Source: Tenebrio molitor (lineage: Eukaryota; Arthropoda; Insecta; Coleoptera; Tenebrionidae). From it: DNA of 64,000 nt. Shown piece by piece: positions 13,101-28,100 of this stretch. The position numbers were made by a program, and so were the translations under genes. Positions within the stretch are counted from its first letter, which is position 1, and each line of letters starts with the position of its first letter. The stretch lies in contig NC_091048.1 of assembly GCF_963966145.1 (NCBI RefSeq), forward strand, positions 15,686,001-15,750,000. Direction: 5' to 3'. Below the pieces are notes generated by a model. It was not told the origin of the DNA. It ran no database searches and was given only the letters and a program-made list of their open reading frames with translations.

Positions 13101-16100
13101 CACCATTCAGATATTCCATAACGAAGAACAGATGGGACTACCAACCAAAAATATTTTATTTTTGACCGTTAAATTTAGAAAATCTTACCTCAGTCTGAAA
13201 CGTGCATAATAAGTGGCACAAATAGGGATGTTTTGTAGCTAGAGCAAGAACTTTCCTTTCGATAAGGGTGCATTCAACATCATCGTCCTCCAAAACAACA
13301 TCTTTTTTCAGACATTTAATAGCGTAATAATATTCTGTGTTTTTAAGCTCTGCCAAGAGAACCTGAAAAGTTTTTTGTTGGCAAATGAGTGGAAATCTCT
13401 GCATCATTTACCTTTCCAAAACTTCCTTTGCCCAAAACTTTGAGGAAATTGAAATCTTCGACGTTATATTTGCGAAATCTTGGAATCGTCGTCGCCGGTG
13501 GTGTTATCCTGCCGCTTCTCTGGAATCCGGCGTAAGTACTTGATTGTGAGTAATATTCTTCAAGAGCGTCGGTTGAATCCAGAGCCAAAGCTGGATTGTA
13601 AGCGGGATTTGATGTCGGCGAGTCCCTAGTTTCAGTGGACCCTAACACACATGTAAAACATGAATTATTAAAATTATACCACAAAGAATAGTAAGTAGGT
13701 AATTAGAACGAGTGACCGTCTGTTTTTTAAACAGGTGAACTAGTGAAAATAAAACAGATCATTACTACGCAGTGTACATTAGTTAGCATGTTAAAATAAA
13801 ACTAGGGCAGACATTTTTCTAGGACGATTTCTTCTAAATGTAAGCACCACGTTAATTTCGTGTCTGTAAATGATATTTAATTTTATATGTTATAATAATT
13901 TTTTGTACTCATAGCCTTGAAAGCAACGCTTCCAACATTCAACGCTCGCTCCGAAACGAGTGCTTCCCGGTCGACTCGAATGTAAAAATTGCAAAAAACA
14001 CTGGCCCTTTGAGGCATTCAAAAAAAAATCTGTCTTGATAATAATAAAATTTAGGTCATAAAATACAACTTCCCTGGGTTTCCCTCCATTAAAAAAGTAC
14101 GGTAAGATTTATAATCGTTGAAAATTGTTCCTACAAAATTCACAAATTATTGCAAAAATTGAAATATCAAGTGAAGCAATTGTTTCCAACAACCAAAGAT
14201 CACTGCCTACTTGGTTTTATGTTCGTTTATGTTTAATGTATTAAAACAAAAAAATTTAATTTAATTTTCGTACAAAAAATATTGTACGAACCACTTGCGT
14301 GAAGACATCTTCCGTTCATTCGCGCTTTAATTAAAGGCACTCGCTCCTTCGTCGCTCGTGCTTTAAAAAATGCGCTCATGCGGGAACATCGTCTTCCCGC
14401 ACTTGGTTCGTAAATAACTATTAACTATTAATGGGAAACTGATGTGTTTCAAAGATTGAATGTCAATGTCAACTGAAATTTATAAATCACGATGGTAGAG
14501 AATTTCTCATACACCATCCTAATAGTTTTAAGTTTAAGGGTGGAATTGGAATTGTTATGTAGGTATCTATTCTTTCTTCATTCCTCTCATTCATAACGAA
14601 AGGTATTTGGAAATTGAAATTCCCTTCGAGTTATATAACAATTATAACAGGTTTTTAAATTTTCTATGTTTAATCTACGGTTGGTTGGGTGAATTAATTA
14701 AAAAAAAAAGTGGAGGCGCCGGGTATCGATCCCGGTACCTCTCGCATGCTAAGCGAGCGCTCTACCATCTGAGCTACGCCCCCTGTTGCTTATCCTACGT
14801 CATGAACGCATGTTCGCAATATGTGACCTACTCTGGAGAATATTTTGAAAAAAATTGGAGGCGCCGGGTATCGATCCCGGTACCTCTCACATGCTAAGCG
14901 AGCGCTCTACCATCTGAGCTACGCCCCCTGTTACTTATCAATTATCATATGTCATGAATGGCAAGTTCGATATACTTGACCTACTCTTGAGAATATTTTG
15001 AAAAATATTGGAGGCGCCGGGTATCGATCCCGGTACCTCTCGCATGCTAAGCGAGCGCTCTACCATCTGAGCTACGCCCCCTGATATTTATCAAAGAATT
15101 TTAATATAAAATCACAATAAAGTAGACCGCTGGTATGTACAACCTACGCCTGCTTTCTCTTATGGAGTGGGAAAGTAAAAGTGATTATAAAACTAGTTCA
15201 AAACTCGATATATCTTAAACTTGATACTGATTGGAAAATTTGTTTTTATTTGCCTTAGTAACCTCAGAATTTCTTCCTGTTCTTTTAAGTAGATTTTTAT
15301 ACAAAATAACAATCAAAATATGTACAGTTAGGGACACGGAATTTCGGGCATCATTTTTCTGTCACTTCAAAAAATTGCGATGTAAATCCCTCTTTATTGT
15401 CAACGTGACATTCAAAAGTCAAATTTTGAAATTTATTTTCTGTTCACGTCAATCGCATGTCAATCTTATCGTCGCAAACGGTAGAATTGAGGTTAATAAC
15501 GTAAAGCCTATTTTACATTTTTCGACGGTATATTGACAGTGATGCCCGAAATTCAGTGTCTCGAACTGTACAATTCCGGCCACGGAATTTTTGCCGTCAC
15601 TTGTCATTCCATTGACGAGATGCAAAGGGGCCCTTGCGTATTCGTAACCTCATTTTCTGTTATTATTGTACAAGACTTGTCATTTTACTATTGCGAGCAA
15701 AAAAAGTGGGACATCAAATTTCTGTCAGTTTTGAAAAATTCGATGTACAGTCGCGAGAAGTAAATTTTGGTCATCAAGGTCATTCTTTGACGCAATTGAA
15801 AATGCTCCATTGTAAAACAGTCGAAAATATCATAACCTATCATCATGTTGTATGACATTAATTGTCATTTTTTTCTCAATTTTTTGACACTTTGTTGACG
15901 TGGGCATAATCAGGCAGGAATTTTTTTTAAATTAGTGACAATCTAACCAAATTTTGAAATGACATTGACGACCGAAATTTATTGCTCGCGACAGTAGTTC
16001 AAGCTTTATTGTCATTTTTTTGACACTATTCCAACTGACAGTTTAAAAATGTATTTTGTACTCCTATTTTCCTTTTCCAAATGCCCTCTTCTTTTGATAA

Positions 16101-19100
16101 AGGTAGATTTTGATTGGAACTTCGCATTAAATAAATATTCACTACGTGCTTACTTACAATCATTCCCTACAACCTACAATACTTAATGACAACATCAATC
16201 AATTCAAAGTAGAGTTAGAATCAAATAAGGGATATTTCACATTAAATGTCAAGACAATGACGTTGATGTCTCACTTTTTTTGCCCGCAATAGTATTGCAT
16301 TCTCAATTTGGTTGTAGGTCGTAAAATTTTATTGCATATTATGAGCGATTAACGGGCACAATGGTTGGGTTTGAAAAGGTTGGGAAGCGGCGCGTGCCGT
16401 TTGCCGTACAATGCAAATACATATACAAAATGTACAATACAACCCTGCTTAAAATATTACCTGCTAGTGGTAAACTAGGATTTATAAGCCCCGCAAGATC
16501 TTTAACTTAAAGTACCATAAAATTTTACGACCTACAACCAAATTGAAAATACAGTACAGTTGCGGAATTAAAATTTCGGGCACTATTTTTCTGTCACTTC
16601 AACAAAATCTCTGTAAAGCACCTTCTACTGTCATCATGACTGACATTAAATGATCGCTTTGATATGTTGCCTACCCGTTATTATGCCACAAATGAAAATT
16701 TTTGAATGCCAAAAGACAAAAACATGACAAGACTAAAAAATAAGGTTATTAACGTAAAGGTTGTTTTAGAGTTTATATCATAACATTAACAATAGTGCCC
16801 GAAATTTTAATTCCGCAACTGTACATATTGCGATAAAGGATACAAATTTGCCCGACATCAATATTTCACACCTAAAAATTTTTACAAAAACGAGTTCGTG
16901 TGTAATTTGGGCTTTTTGGCATGAGTGGCACGAGTGCTAAAAAAAGCCCAATTTATTAGGCATTCACGATCTTTTTGGGACCGAGTTGGCTATGATTTTT
17001 TCTTTTCATGTTTCATGTTCAGCTGATTCAGTGATGCAACGGATGAAACTTTTTTTTGTGTCAGTGTCTGTTCGACATTTTCTTGCCACCGCATTGTCAG
17101 ATTAATTATTTTAATATTCGTAAGAAAATGATTTATTAAGTGTGTAAATAGTATATTAAAGAACGAGTTTTATAAGGATTGATTTGGCACACGAGTCCCA
17201 GGTGTAGTTCAACGTCTCAGTTTTTCCACAGTGTGCCCAGGAAAGTGGTGGCAGGGCTGGTTTTCTAATTAGTTCCACCAGAATGAACTATTAAGAGAAA
17301 ATATTTTTGATATATGGCAACATTACAAAACATTGTCCGTATCACTGTAAATTAGGTTAAGCAAAAGTCAAAAATAATGAACACCTAAACATTCAAAAAT
17401 ATTTTTAAAATAAAAGGTGTCACTACTTTCGTGGGCACACTGTATATTGTAATTACTTTTCATCTTACAACAGTTTTTATTAAAAACCTGTCATTAATGA
17501 ACTTACATAACCTCTGTTTTTCTGGTTGATATAGATACCACAATGTGCTACAGAACGGCAAAAATCCAATACCTATATTCAAATTCTACCGGGATATCAA
17601 AAATTATCTTGGTCAAAGGTGGTCGTGGATTAGAAAACGTCCGTCTAAACTTATTTAGTGCGACGATTTCTTCGGTACGAACACTGCTGAAAAGGCCATA
17701 AGCCTCAGCGGCAGCTTCACTACATATTATACTATTACAAAATATTTATCTTGACATGTATTACACAAACAATTGAATAAATGTATTTGAACCCGGTACG
17801 AACGATTGGCCTACCAGCACCTTTTTCATGAATGAGTCACAGAGGCAGTTTCGCGAAACACACCAGCACAATTTCTAAGGCATGCATAAAAATCCTTCGG
17901 CATTACTGCAAAGTGTGGGCAAAAATAAAAAATAAAACTGTTTGACAGAATTTGACATTCAAAAAATGATTGATACAAATGCTTCGACAATTATTTGAAA
18001 ATCGATGACCACCTTTGACCAAAATAATTTCCGGTACAAAGCCCTTGATATACGTTCGTTTATAGACACTTTGTATATTATTGATATGATAAGTCCATTA
18101 TACGAGTAATCTTAATAATTTAATGAACACACAGAAAAAAGACAAAAATACCTACTACCGAACAATAGCGTTTTTGTTCTCGTTAAGTTTTATGCAAAGA
18201 AAATAATAGTTATTTTTGTATTAAGTGCGCAAAATGATTGTTTTTTGTTGGCGCATCAGAATGAGTTTTTGGTCGAGACCGTCAGGTCGAGACTTCAAAC
18301 TCATTCGAATGCGCCAACAAAAAAATCACTAGCGCACGAAATACAAACACAATTTTTGCTACAACCGCTTTTTAAACTTTTGCTAACAAAATTGACACTT
18401 ACTACAAAACGATCAGACATTCAAGTTGCCCGCTTGCGTTGGTTACTTGGTTACGAATTTTTGTAAAATTTTCCTTGGGTGTTTTAATTTTTTTTTTTCA
18501 CCGAACGAGTTGAATACAACGTTTTTTTGTTCGACGCGCCCCTTAAAGGCTCCAAATCGCTTAAAACATTTAAAATTAGCTTGACGTTTCGTTTTGACAA
18601 GTTGTGACATTTATCAAAATCCGTCCACATAGGAGAAAATTCTCAAATTCTGACAGTGTCGAACAAAAAAAAATATTAAAACATCCAAGGAAACTTTTTG
18701 ACAACTATTTTTGATCTATCAAAAAATGACAAACTTTGCGACTTGATAATGATGCATAAATGTCGCGTTTTTTTGACGGTTGTAGAAAAAAATTATATTT
18801 TTCCCGATTTTTTTTAAATTGAATTACCAATAAGAGTAAAAAACAAAGTAGAACATAACAAATACTGAAATTATATTATCCAAAATTTGTATTAAACTTA
18901 AACAATATTTATAAAGCAATTGATTTTAATTAAGTTTAGAAATTATCAATCAAATGCTACCCTTCGCTTCATGTTTTCAAATGACCTTTGCAAAGTCGGG
19001 ACATCAATTGAATTGCAGATATTATCTGTTCACGTTGGAATGAACATCAGTGGTGCAAATGACCTGACTATGACAACTTATATGAAAGTTAATGCCAAAT

Positions 19101-22100
19101 GTGTGCGATTTGCACCACTGATGTTCAATCTAACGTGGACAGGATATATCAGTAATTACTTGCAGTAATTCGGGAATTGTCTCAAGCCTGTTTTTGAACA
19201 CGTTGTTTTTCAGGTATGGAAAAATGAAATAATCAAGGCAAGTTGTTGGTAAGTGCCTTGAAAGTCCGGAAACTTTTGTTGAAATTCCTCAAAAACTCGA
19301 GGTGTCGAATAAGACTATTCGTCGTTCTCAAGTCTTTCTCCATTTGTGAAGTAACACTGCACAATGAAAATTTTTTGCTTTAAAGTGAACATATTGTAAT
19401 AGCAAATTTTAATAGTCAATAATTAATAATGACAGTTACTATTGCAATGACATCTGATGACATTTGAATTAAATTTTTACGTGTTGCCAACTGAAACGAA
19501 TTAATCACGGCCCTCTCGATTTTTTTTATTTTTAATCGCACGGTATATTTGACTACTCTTGAGAATATTTTGAAAAAAATTGGAGGCGCCGGGTATCGAT
19601 CCCGGTACCTCTCACATGCTAAGCGAGCGCTCTACCATCTGAGCTACGCCCCCTGTTGCTTATCATACGTCATGAATGGCAAGTTCGATATATTTGACAT
19701 ACTTATGAGAATATTTTGAAAAAAATTGGAGGCGCCGGGTATCGATCCCGGTACCTCTCGCATGCTAAGCGAGCGCTCTACCATCTGAGCTACGCCCCCT
19801 GTTGCTTATCATATGTCATGAATGGAAAGTTCGATATACATACTTGACCTACTCTTGAGAATATTTTGAAAAAAATTGGAGGCGCCGGGTATCGATCCCG
19901 GTACCTCTCACATGCTAAGCGAGCGCTCTACCATCTGAGCTACGCCCCCTGTTGCTGATCCTACGTCATGAACGCATGTTCGCAATATGTGACCTACTCT
20001 TGAGAATATTGTGAAAAAATGGAGGCGCCGGGTATCGATCCCGGTACCTCTCACATGCTAAGCGAGCGCTCTACCATCTGAGCTACGCCCCCTGTTGCTT
20101 ATCATACGTCATGAATGGCAAGTTCGATATATTTGACATACTTATGAGAATATTTTGAAAAAAATTGGAGGCGCCGGGTATCGATCCCGGTACCTCTCGC
20201 ATGCTAAGCGAGCGCTCTACCATCTGAGCTACGCCCCCTGTTGCTTATCATATGTCATGAATGGCAAGTTCGATATACTTGACCTACTCTTGAGAATATT
20301 TTGAAAAAATTTGGAGGCGCCGGGTATCGATCCCGGTACCTCTCACATGCTAAGCGAGCGCTCTACCATCTGAGCTACGCCCCCTGTTGCTTATCTTATC
20401 ATACATCACAAACACAAGTTCGATATACAGGGGTCTCCAAAAAAGAAGGGGAGTCTATAACCATACAGTGTCCCAAAAATGGCGTACTAACTACTTACTA
20501 CCGTATCGAGGATGTTTAAATGTACACGAAAAAAATATGGAAAAAAAAATTCAGACAAAAAAATCCATTTTTATTATAATTTTTTTTTTTTTAATTATTA
20601 ACGGTAATACAATGTAAACAAAAATGTACTCGTACAACATTACCATGGAATGTTACCGTGGTGGATTTAAAATAATTTTTTCGATTTCCAAAGCTTCTAA
20701 ATTCTCTATTATGCAGGATTAGATATTGGTAGTGAGTAATCTTGTACTTTGTGATAATATGTACGAGTAAAGGTAGCTGTCATTCAACACAATTTAATAT
20801 ATATATTTTGAAATAATTTACCTGTTAAGTGCCACTTTCAAAGACCGCCAAATCAGCAAATAAGTCCAATAGAATTTTTTTTAACATTTTTCTGACGTTT
20901 ACGGTAGTCTCTTCTACCCCGTAGTGCACCGTTAGTACGCCATTTTTGGGACAGCCTGTATATACCGGGTGTCCCATCACTTGTGTCCCGTAGGAAAATG
21001 ACTTTAAAACTAAATTATATTTATATGAAGGTATTATAGATGCATAAATACTTTTCACCGCCACAAAAATTGGGTATTACTTTTTTGTTAAAATTAATTA
21101 CCTAGGTGCAGCAGGCAAAAAACTATCACTTTAAAAATTAAATTTTGTTCGCTGCAGTTCAAATTTAGTATACTTTATGAAAAAATGATAGAGAAATAAA
21201 ATCCGTGATTATAATTTAATTAAAATATTTTGATGTAAAGATATTTGGTTAAATTAATTTGGGCCGTTCTACTTTATGAAAATTTATTGCCCACGAAGAT
21301 TTATGAGGGGTTGCAGTGTATTTGACGCCGTAACACAGGCAGGTACCGCTGGAACCCTCTTAAATGGTCTTCGTACCATAAATTGCGAACAAGAATAATA
21401 CCCACAAACTTAACTTTGTCTTCCATAAATTTTTATAAAGTAGAAGGACCCACATTAAATTAACCAAATATCTTTGCATCAAAACATTTTAATTAAATTC
21501 TAATTACGGATTTTATTTCTCTATAACTATTTGATAACATATACTAAATTTGAATTGCATCGAACAAAGTTTAATTTTTAAAGTGATAGTTATTTGCCTG
21601 CTGCACCTAGGTAATTAATTTTAACAAAAAAGTAATACCCAACTTTTGTGGCGGTGAACAGTATTTATGCATCTATAATACCTTCATATAAATATAATTT
21701 AGTTTTAAAGTCATTTTCCTACGGGACACAAGTGATGGGACACCCGGTATGTCTATAACACCCTTATTTATCGGAAGATTTTAATTATTTATGCACCAAA
21801 TTAAATGGATGTGAATAGGCTACAAAAGGACCTAATAAGTTCACATGTAGCCCTAAGTGCTTCAAGGGTAAACTATCAAAAATTTTTTTTTAATAGGAAA
21901 CATACTTTTTTTAGTAATTCTGATAGAGATTTTTAATCTGAAAACAACAGTGTTATCATAAGTATACACTTACCTGCCAAAAATATGTAAAAAAAAAAAA
22001 CGCTATTATCGTCTATGTTCAAATTGCGCTCCATTTTGCGGCGTCTCTGCACAATCCCATATGTTATGATTTGTCATTTGTTTTTCCAGCTTTTGGTTAT

Positions 22101-25100
22101 TACACTGTAACGCAATGCATTTTGATAGCATTTTATTCTAACAGTTCCCGTTTTTTTTGCAATCAATTGTAAATTAAATAATTAATTTAAAGTAAAAACC
22201 ACGACATAGCATTAATAGTTCAAAAGCTGGCAATGCTTCACCCTAGAGCGTTTCATTAATAATTAGGTATAAGTATATTCTATGGTACTTTGGAGCACTG
22301 GAAAGTTTGGCTGCATGTTGTGCTTCCGTTTGACATCGGTGAGAGATCAAAGTTAGTAAGAAACTACATAGTTTGTCATATTATTACGTCTGACCCGTCA
22401 AAGTTGGCATTGAAGAGTCGATTGTGAATATCAGTGTTGTGAACGCACCACTCGTCAGTCTGCAGGGTCTGCAGAGTAATGTATTTTTTTTTTCTAAAAG
22501 CGCAAACAACGCAAAAAGTGAGGTTAGATTTAAACAGCTGATCCATGATCTGTAATCCGTGGTGCGTTTACAATCGACTCTTCAACGCCAACTTGACGGG
22601 AAATTTAAATGAAAACCCGATATTAGTGCCAGACAAATTGGTGGCATCTAATGTAGTGCCAGCCACTAAAGAATGAATGAGTTTCTCGAAAAGAACTGGA
22701 ACAGATCAACTTTATTAAAATAAAAAGTTTTTGGATCATTTTCATTTTTTGTTCCTTCAGTTTCCAGAAATGACATCATCGTCATTTTTTAAATGGTAGA
22801 TGATCAAACTCCCGTTCAAGAAGATTATTTTTTTGCAAACGAAATAATTCACACTATTGCTTGCTCGTAGAAAAAATGACGTTTGATAGATATCTATCTA
22901 TTTGACAGCTGATGAAGCTGCGCCTTGATACGAGTACAAATAAAAATCTCGAGGTTATTAAAGGATTTCGCGGCCAAGGTGTACACAACTTTTTTGTGCA
23001 ACCGAAAATTTGTAATTATTATATACTTAACACACAAGTAAAATTTACTTCACTGTCAATAAATACATTTAAATTTGGTTTACATGTTGCTATGGAAATA
23101 ACATAGATAAAACAATTCATTTTGTAAATAATGGTATTGTAATAGTGAAAGTGTAGGTACTTTGTACTCCTCCAGAGTTAAAAAGTACGTGGGTATTATG
23201 AATTCTGTGGTTTCTTACATGGGAACTCTGATTTGTATCAAATATTAAAATGATTTTACTTTAACGGCCGTCGTTAAAACCAACGGCGGCGAAATTGGCT
23301 TTCGCGGCCTGTCTTAGATATGCGAAGTGCTCGTTTCGCGAAACGTACGCGTACGGTGGCACAAAAAAAATCTTTGAACGTTTTTCATTTTTAATAAGGT
23401 ACAAGTAAACTCAAATAGCCGGAATGGATTAATTATTAAATAGTATTAATTATTAAATAGTATTAATTTGTTTAAATTAATTATTAAGGGTCGTGCATTC
23501 TGTTATAGTAAGTTTGTATATGTAATATGTTTCGGAGAAAATTTTATTGCTCATTTTAGAATGTCACGACAAGAAGAAAAACGTTTTGCTAAAAAGTTGG
23601 ATTAAATATGCCTCTCAACGCCTAACTTCTTGGTTGAATATATGATCATTTCATACGCAATAATGAAACATTATTTTAGGAAAGTTTCAAACCCCTAGCT
23701 TTATTTCTAATGAGTGGTGCATTTCATATGAAACTTGGTGTAGTTTGGTATGAACACAATACACAAAAATCAACGGCACAGAAACGTAACCTTCTGAATT
23801 CTGTTTCTTTGAATTTTAAAATGAAATAACTACGATACAAAATTATTAAAAGACAAAATGTATACAAAATTGCCCATTACCAATGTATTTTCAAAACCAC
23901 TGATCCAATTGACACAGAAATTAGTAGACATGTTTGCCTAATAAGATAAACATTTTGCAAAAAGTAAAATTTTAATCGGTGCATTTTGGCAAAGGTTATG
24001 ATGATGAACGAAAGAAATTTTCACATACAGATAAAATCGACACACCCAGATAGATAAGCGGCCACAGCCATCATACGGAACTATTTTCCTTCAAGTTTAA
24101 AGTCAATCATAATTTGACCCTATCTTGCACACGATTTTTCGACCTCATGATGTAGTTAATTAATTACATATGTATTATTAAGTTGACAAACCAAGGGTCT
24201 TGAGTATATTAACTATGGTTGCCAATTCACAAAAATACGCGTACATGTTACACCTACGAAAAACAGTTGTACTATAAATATGAATAGTACTAAGTTAAAT
24301 TTATGTAGTTTTACTATTTAATATTGAACATAGAAATTCCTATGAAAAAGCGTTGTAAAAATGTCGAAGTATTACGAGTAAATGAGTAAAAGCGATGTTT
24401 GGATCGTTAGACGGTATATAAATATAAGGTTATTAACAATGAAGAAGACGAAATGAATCTCATTCTCATAGAAGTCTTATATCATTGTGACGTATCCATC
24501 TAAAAATACTTGGTAAAAAGTGCCAAATAATGTACGGTGAAGCAACTATACGTCTGTCTAACCACCAAGGCGGCCCCCCAGTTTATTTTTATCTTTTTAC
24601 ACCTACCAAGAAAATTAAGCAAAACAATAGCTTCCAAAATACGTCTTGAGAAAGGGTATTCATGAACAACAGAGCCAACATTCCGCGATATTTTTTTTTT
24701 TTTAATAATACTAGGAGTGTACGATAAATACAATCGTATAAATAAAATGCCATTGGAGAGTTTGCCAAGATCAGTACGGTCGCATTTAATGCCATGTAAT
24801 TTTAATAAGCGTCTACAGAAAGAAACTGAGGAAGTGGAAACCTATTTTAAACCGGTTCAACAAAACACAGGCTCTTGGCAATTTTATTGACTTGATCAAA
24901 AACTTTTACCAGATTCTCAAATTCGTTGTGTATTAATTTTACTTCCAACTTACAAAATGTATTATTTGACTCGTGTCCAATATGATGAATCATGTAATAA
25001 TTCCATTAAGTAGAAAAAATGTTTGTGTCTGGTTAAAAACAAAACGTTAAATACTTGATGATGTACAGATATGTTTAGTTGGCACAAAGGTGCATGACAT

Positions 25101-28100
25101 TTGTTGCTAATTTTAATGCGACTTAAACAATAAACCTATATACGAGTAATCGCAAAAATAACTTCCTGGTGAAGTGTACACAAATTTCGTACGGTCAATA
25201 GGTGTGTGAGGAGACGAGTAATTTATTACTACTCCCGATCATGTCGAGTTTGTCTCTCGAAACACGTGTCCACTTACGATTATATTCTATTTTAATGTAT
25301 TCACTTATTTTTAAAACTGTTTTGTAAGCCAAACTCACATACGTTCATCTTTATAAACGTCAAAATAATAGTTAATATTGTTGTGACTGGCAACTGGTGG
25401 TCACATGGTATATAATTATAATTTATAACTGATATACTACTTATAATGGAAAATTCAACACCCAGAAATAGTGAATATATTTTGATGAAACTTGGTACAG
25501 TTAGATCGATGTTAACGAAAGATAAAATGATGATAATTTGAAAGAAATACCTGAAGAAAAATCTTTATTTTTATTCTTATCCGAACATGCATTTCTTTTT
25601 ATTCTTGACGATTAGTTATCAATATCATCAATAACTTCAGTATATCGCAGCACTTAAAGTGTGTTAATGAAAGAGACCGCATTATCGGAATGCGAGAAGC
25701 AGGTCTTTCCCATAGGAGGACAATCGCTCATCGTGTGGGACGAAATGTGGCCAGACCAATGTTACTGAAACTTTCACCGTTTTATCTTAAGGCCCATACA
25801 CAATGGCGTTAACGTTACGTCGATGTTAAAACGTTAATGTTGACGTAAGATCTAGAAATTCAAAATTACATGTATTTCATTGTGGACCGTTCACAATGAC
25901 GTTATGATGAAAATTAAATGTTGCATGATATTGTTAGCGCTAACGTTAGTTCTAGAAATGTTCTGGATTCTTAACGTTAGCCAACGGACATAATTTATAA
26001 AAAGTACTGAAATACATGTAATTAGATCTAACGTTAACATTAGAGAGTTTTTGCAAACCGTTTGATTATGTCCGTTAAACTTTAACGACAACGTCATTTA
26101 ATGTCGTAGAGATGATGTCGTACGTCTTTAAAAAGAGTTTTTGCAAAACGTTTTAACTTATCGGTGAACGTTAACTTATTTAAAAATAAATAAACAATAA
26201 ATAAAATAAATAAATTTAAATATTAATCACTGCTATGTCGAGCTGGAATTATTATAATTAATAATTAATTCTATTAAGCAGTTTTGTAAATGGCCAACGA
26301 ATCAAAATTTATGAAGATAGTGCCTATCCTTTGAAAAATCATTAATGTTATAAATCTAATCTTGGAACCTTTACTAGACGACAGTTTTTTGAAAATTAAA
26401 TTTCTAATTGATATGTATACGTTATTCGATTAACGTACGTACGACAACGAACTAGAAAAGACGTAATACGTCTTTGGTTTAACCTATGGTTTAACGTTTA
26501 CGACAACGACAAATTTTTCTGCAGCCTAGCGACGAGAGAATAACGTACGTTAAATTCGATAACAGCCCTTTCACAGTGCCGTTAACGTTACGTCGATGTT
26601 AAAACGTTAATGTTAACGTTAGATCTAATTACATGTATCTGTTTTAGTATTTTTTTAAAATTATTTCCGTTGGCTAATGTTAGAATGTAACGTTAAGAAT
26701 CCAGAACATTTCTGGGTCTAACGTTAACGCTAACAATATCATGTAACATTAGAGAGTTTTCGCGTTAGGTTCCGTTAAAATAACCGGTACGCTATTCGCG
26801 AGAAATTACCGTAATCGCTTAAGTTCCATTCACATTGGAATAATTAGTACGTAAAATTAGTACTCTCAATTAACACGAGAAGTATAACAAGTGCGTTTGC
26901 ATGGACGCATTCACAATGCTTGTAATTAGTACGTCTACTTTGCACGTTACGGAAAAGTTTGTATACTTCTAACTTTGTCGCGAAATTAGCAAGTTCACTT
27001 TGGTTACGCGCATGCGCAATTTGAAATTTTTGTTTTACATGTCAAAGTGTCGTCAAACATAACATAAATGTATAAATTTCTCGTCCATTGTAACTTACTT
27101 TAACATTTACAAACAGTACAAAACCATGTGTAATACCCTTGTTACCTTGTAATCCAAATAGTTCCAAATTTTTAGCAATTTAGCGTAGCAGTTCCCTGTA
27201 ATGCATCAATATCCCTGTTAATAACAGATGGCGGATCCTACTAATTACTTTGCTTAATTTTTCATTGTGAATACTACTAAATGTACTAATTTCTGCGTTA
27301 ATTCCACTTGCTAATTTCAACACTAATTATTCCAATATGAATGAAATTTTATTGTAATAATGAATCGGTTACGCTATTGCCTAGCAACACCGGCGTTAGC
27401 GTACACGGTTATCTGAAAAACGTAACGCGAAAACTCCGTATTAACTTTTGTCATAACGCCATTGTGAACGGTCTACACTGAAATACATGTAATTTTGAAT
27501 TTCTAGATGTAACGTTAACATTAACGTGTTTACATCGACGTAACGTTAACGCCATTGTGAAAGGGCTGTTAGTTATGGCTCAATTATTGTACAAAGTTTC
27601 ACCAAATATGCTATTTAATAATGATAAGTAGTATATTTTGTTACTAATTCAATTTAGTAGATTAATTAAAAATCACAGATTTTTTTATGAAGATTATTAT
27701 AAGTCGTATCCCACCTCCACCCGGCGGCACGGCAATTTTGCCGGAGTACATACACTATTACGGATATTACTATCAAGTAATAGTGCAGTGCTTATCAACA
27801 TAATTACCGGCGTCTCGCCTCCGCATTTTGACTTTGTTGTGTATTATGTTCTGTGTCAATGTTAAGGAACTTCCTCACGATGTGACATGAGTATAATAAA
27901 CTACCAATGTGTTATCTAAATCCAGAATTTTTAAATTTTTAAAAAGAGATTGCGGTACTATTCCCGTTGCTGAAATTACAAGTGGTAAAATCGAATTTTT
28001 TTCTAAACACCAAAGATTTCTCATAGCAACGGAGAGCTCTAAATATTTATTAATTTTTGTGTTATATGTCTGTGTTATATTATGTGAATTTGGAACAGCT

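Noticed and set aside
14607..14897. 96-codon ORF across the tRNA genes
   Set aside because: Translation of tRNA-Ala antisense (RSRYLSHAKRALYHLSYAPC); the same peptide appears at 20301, explained by the tRNA array.
20825..21064. 79-codon minus-strand ORF
   Set aside because: Spans the junction of a MITE and the fold-back element; non-coding repeat sequence.
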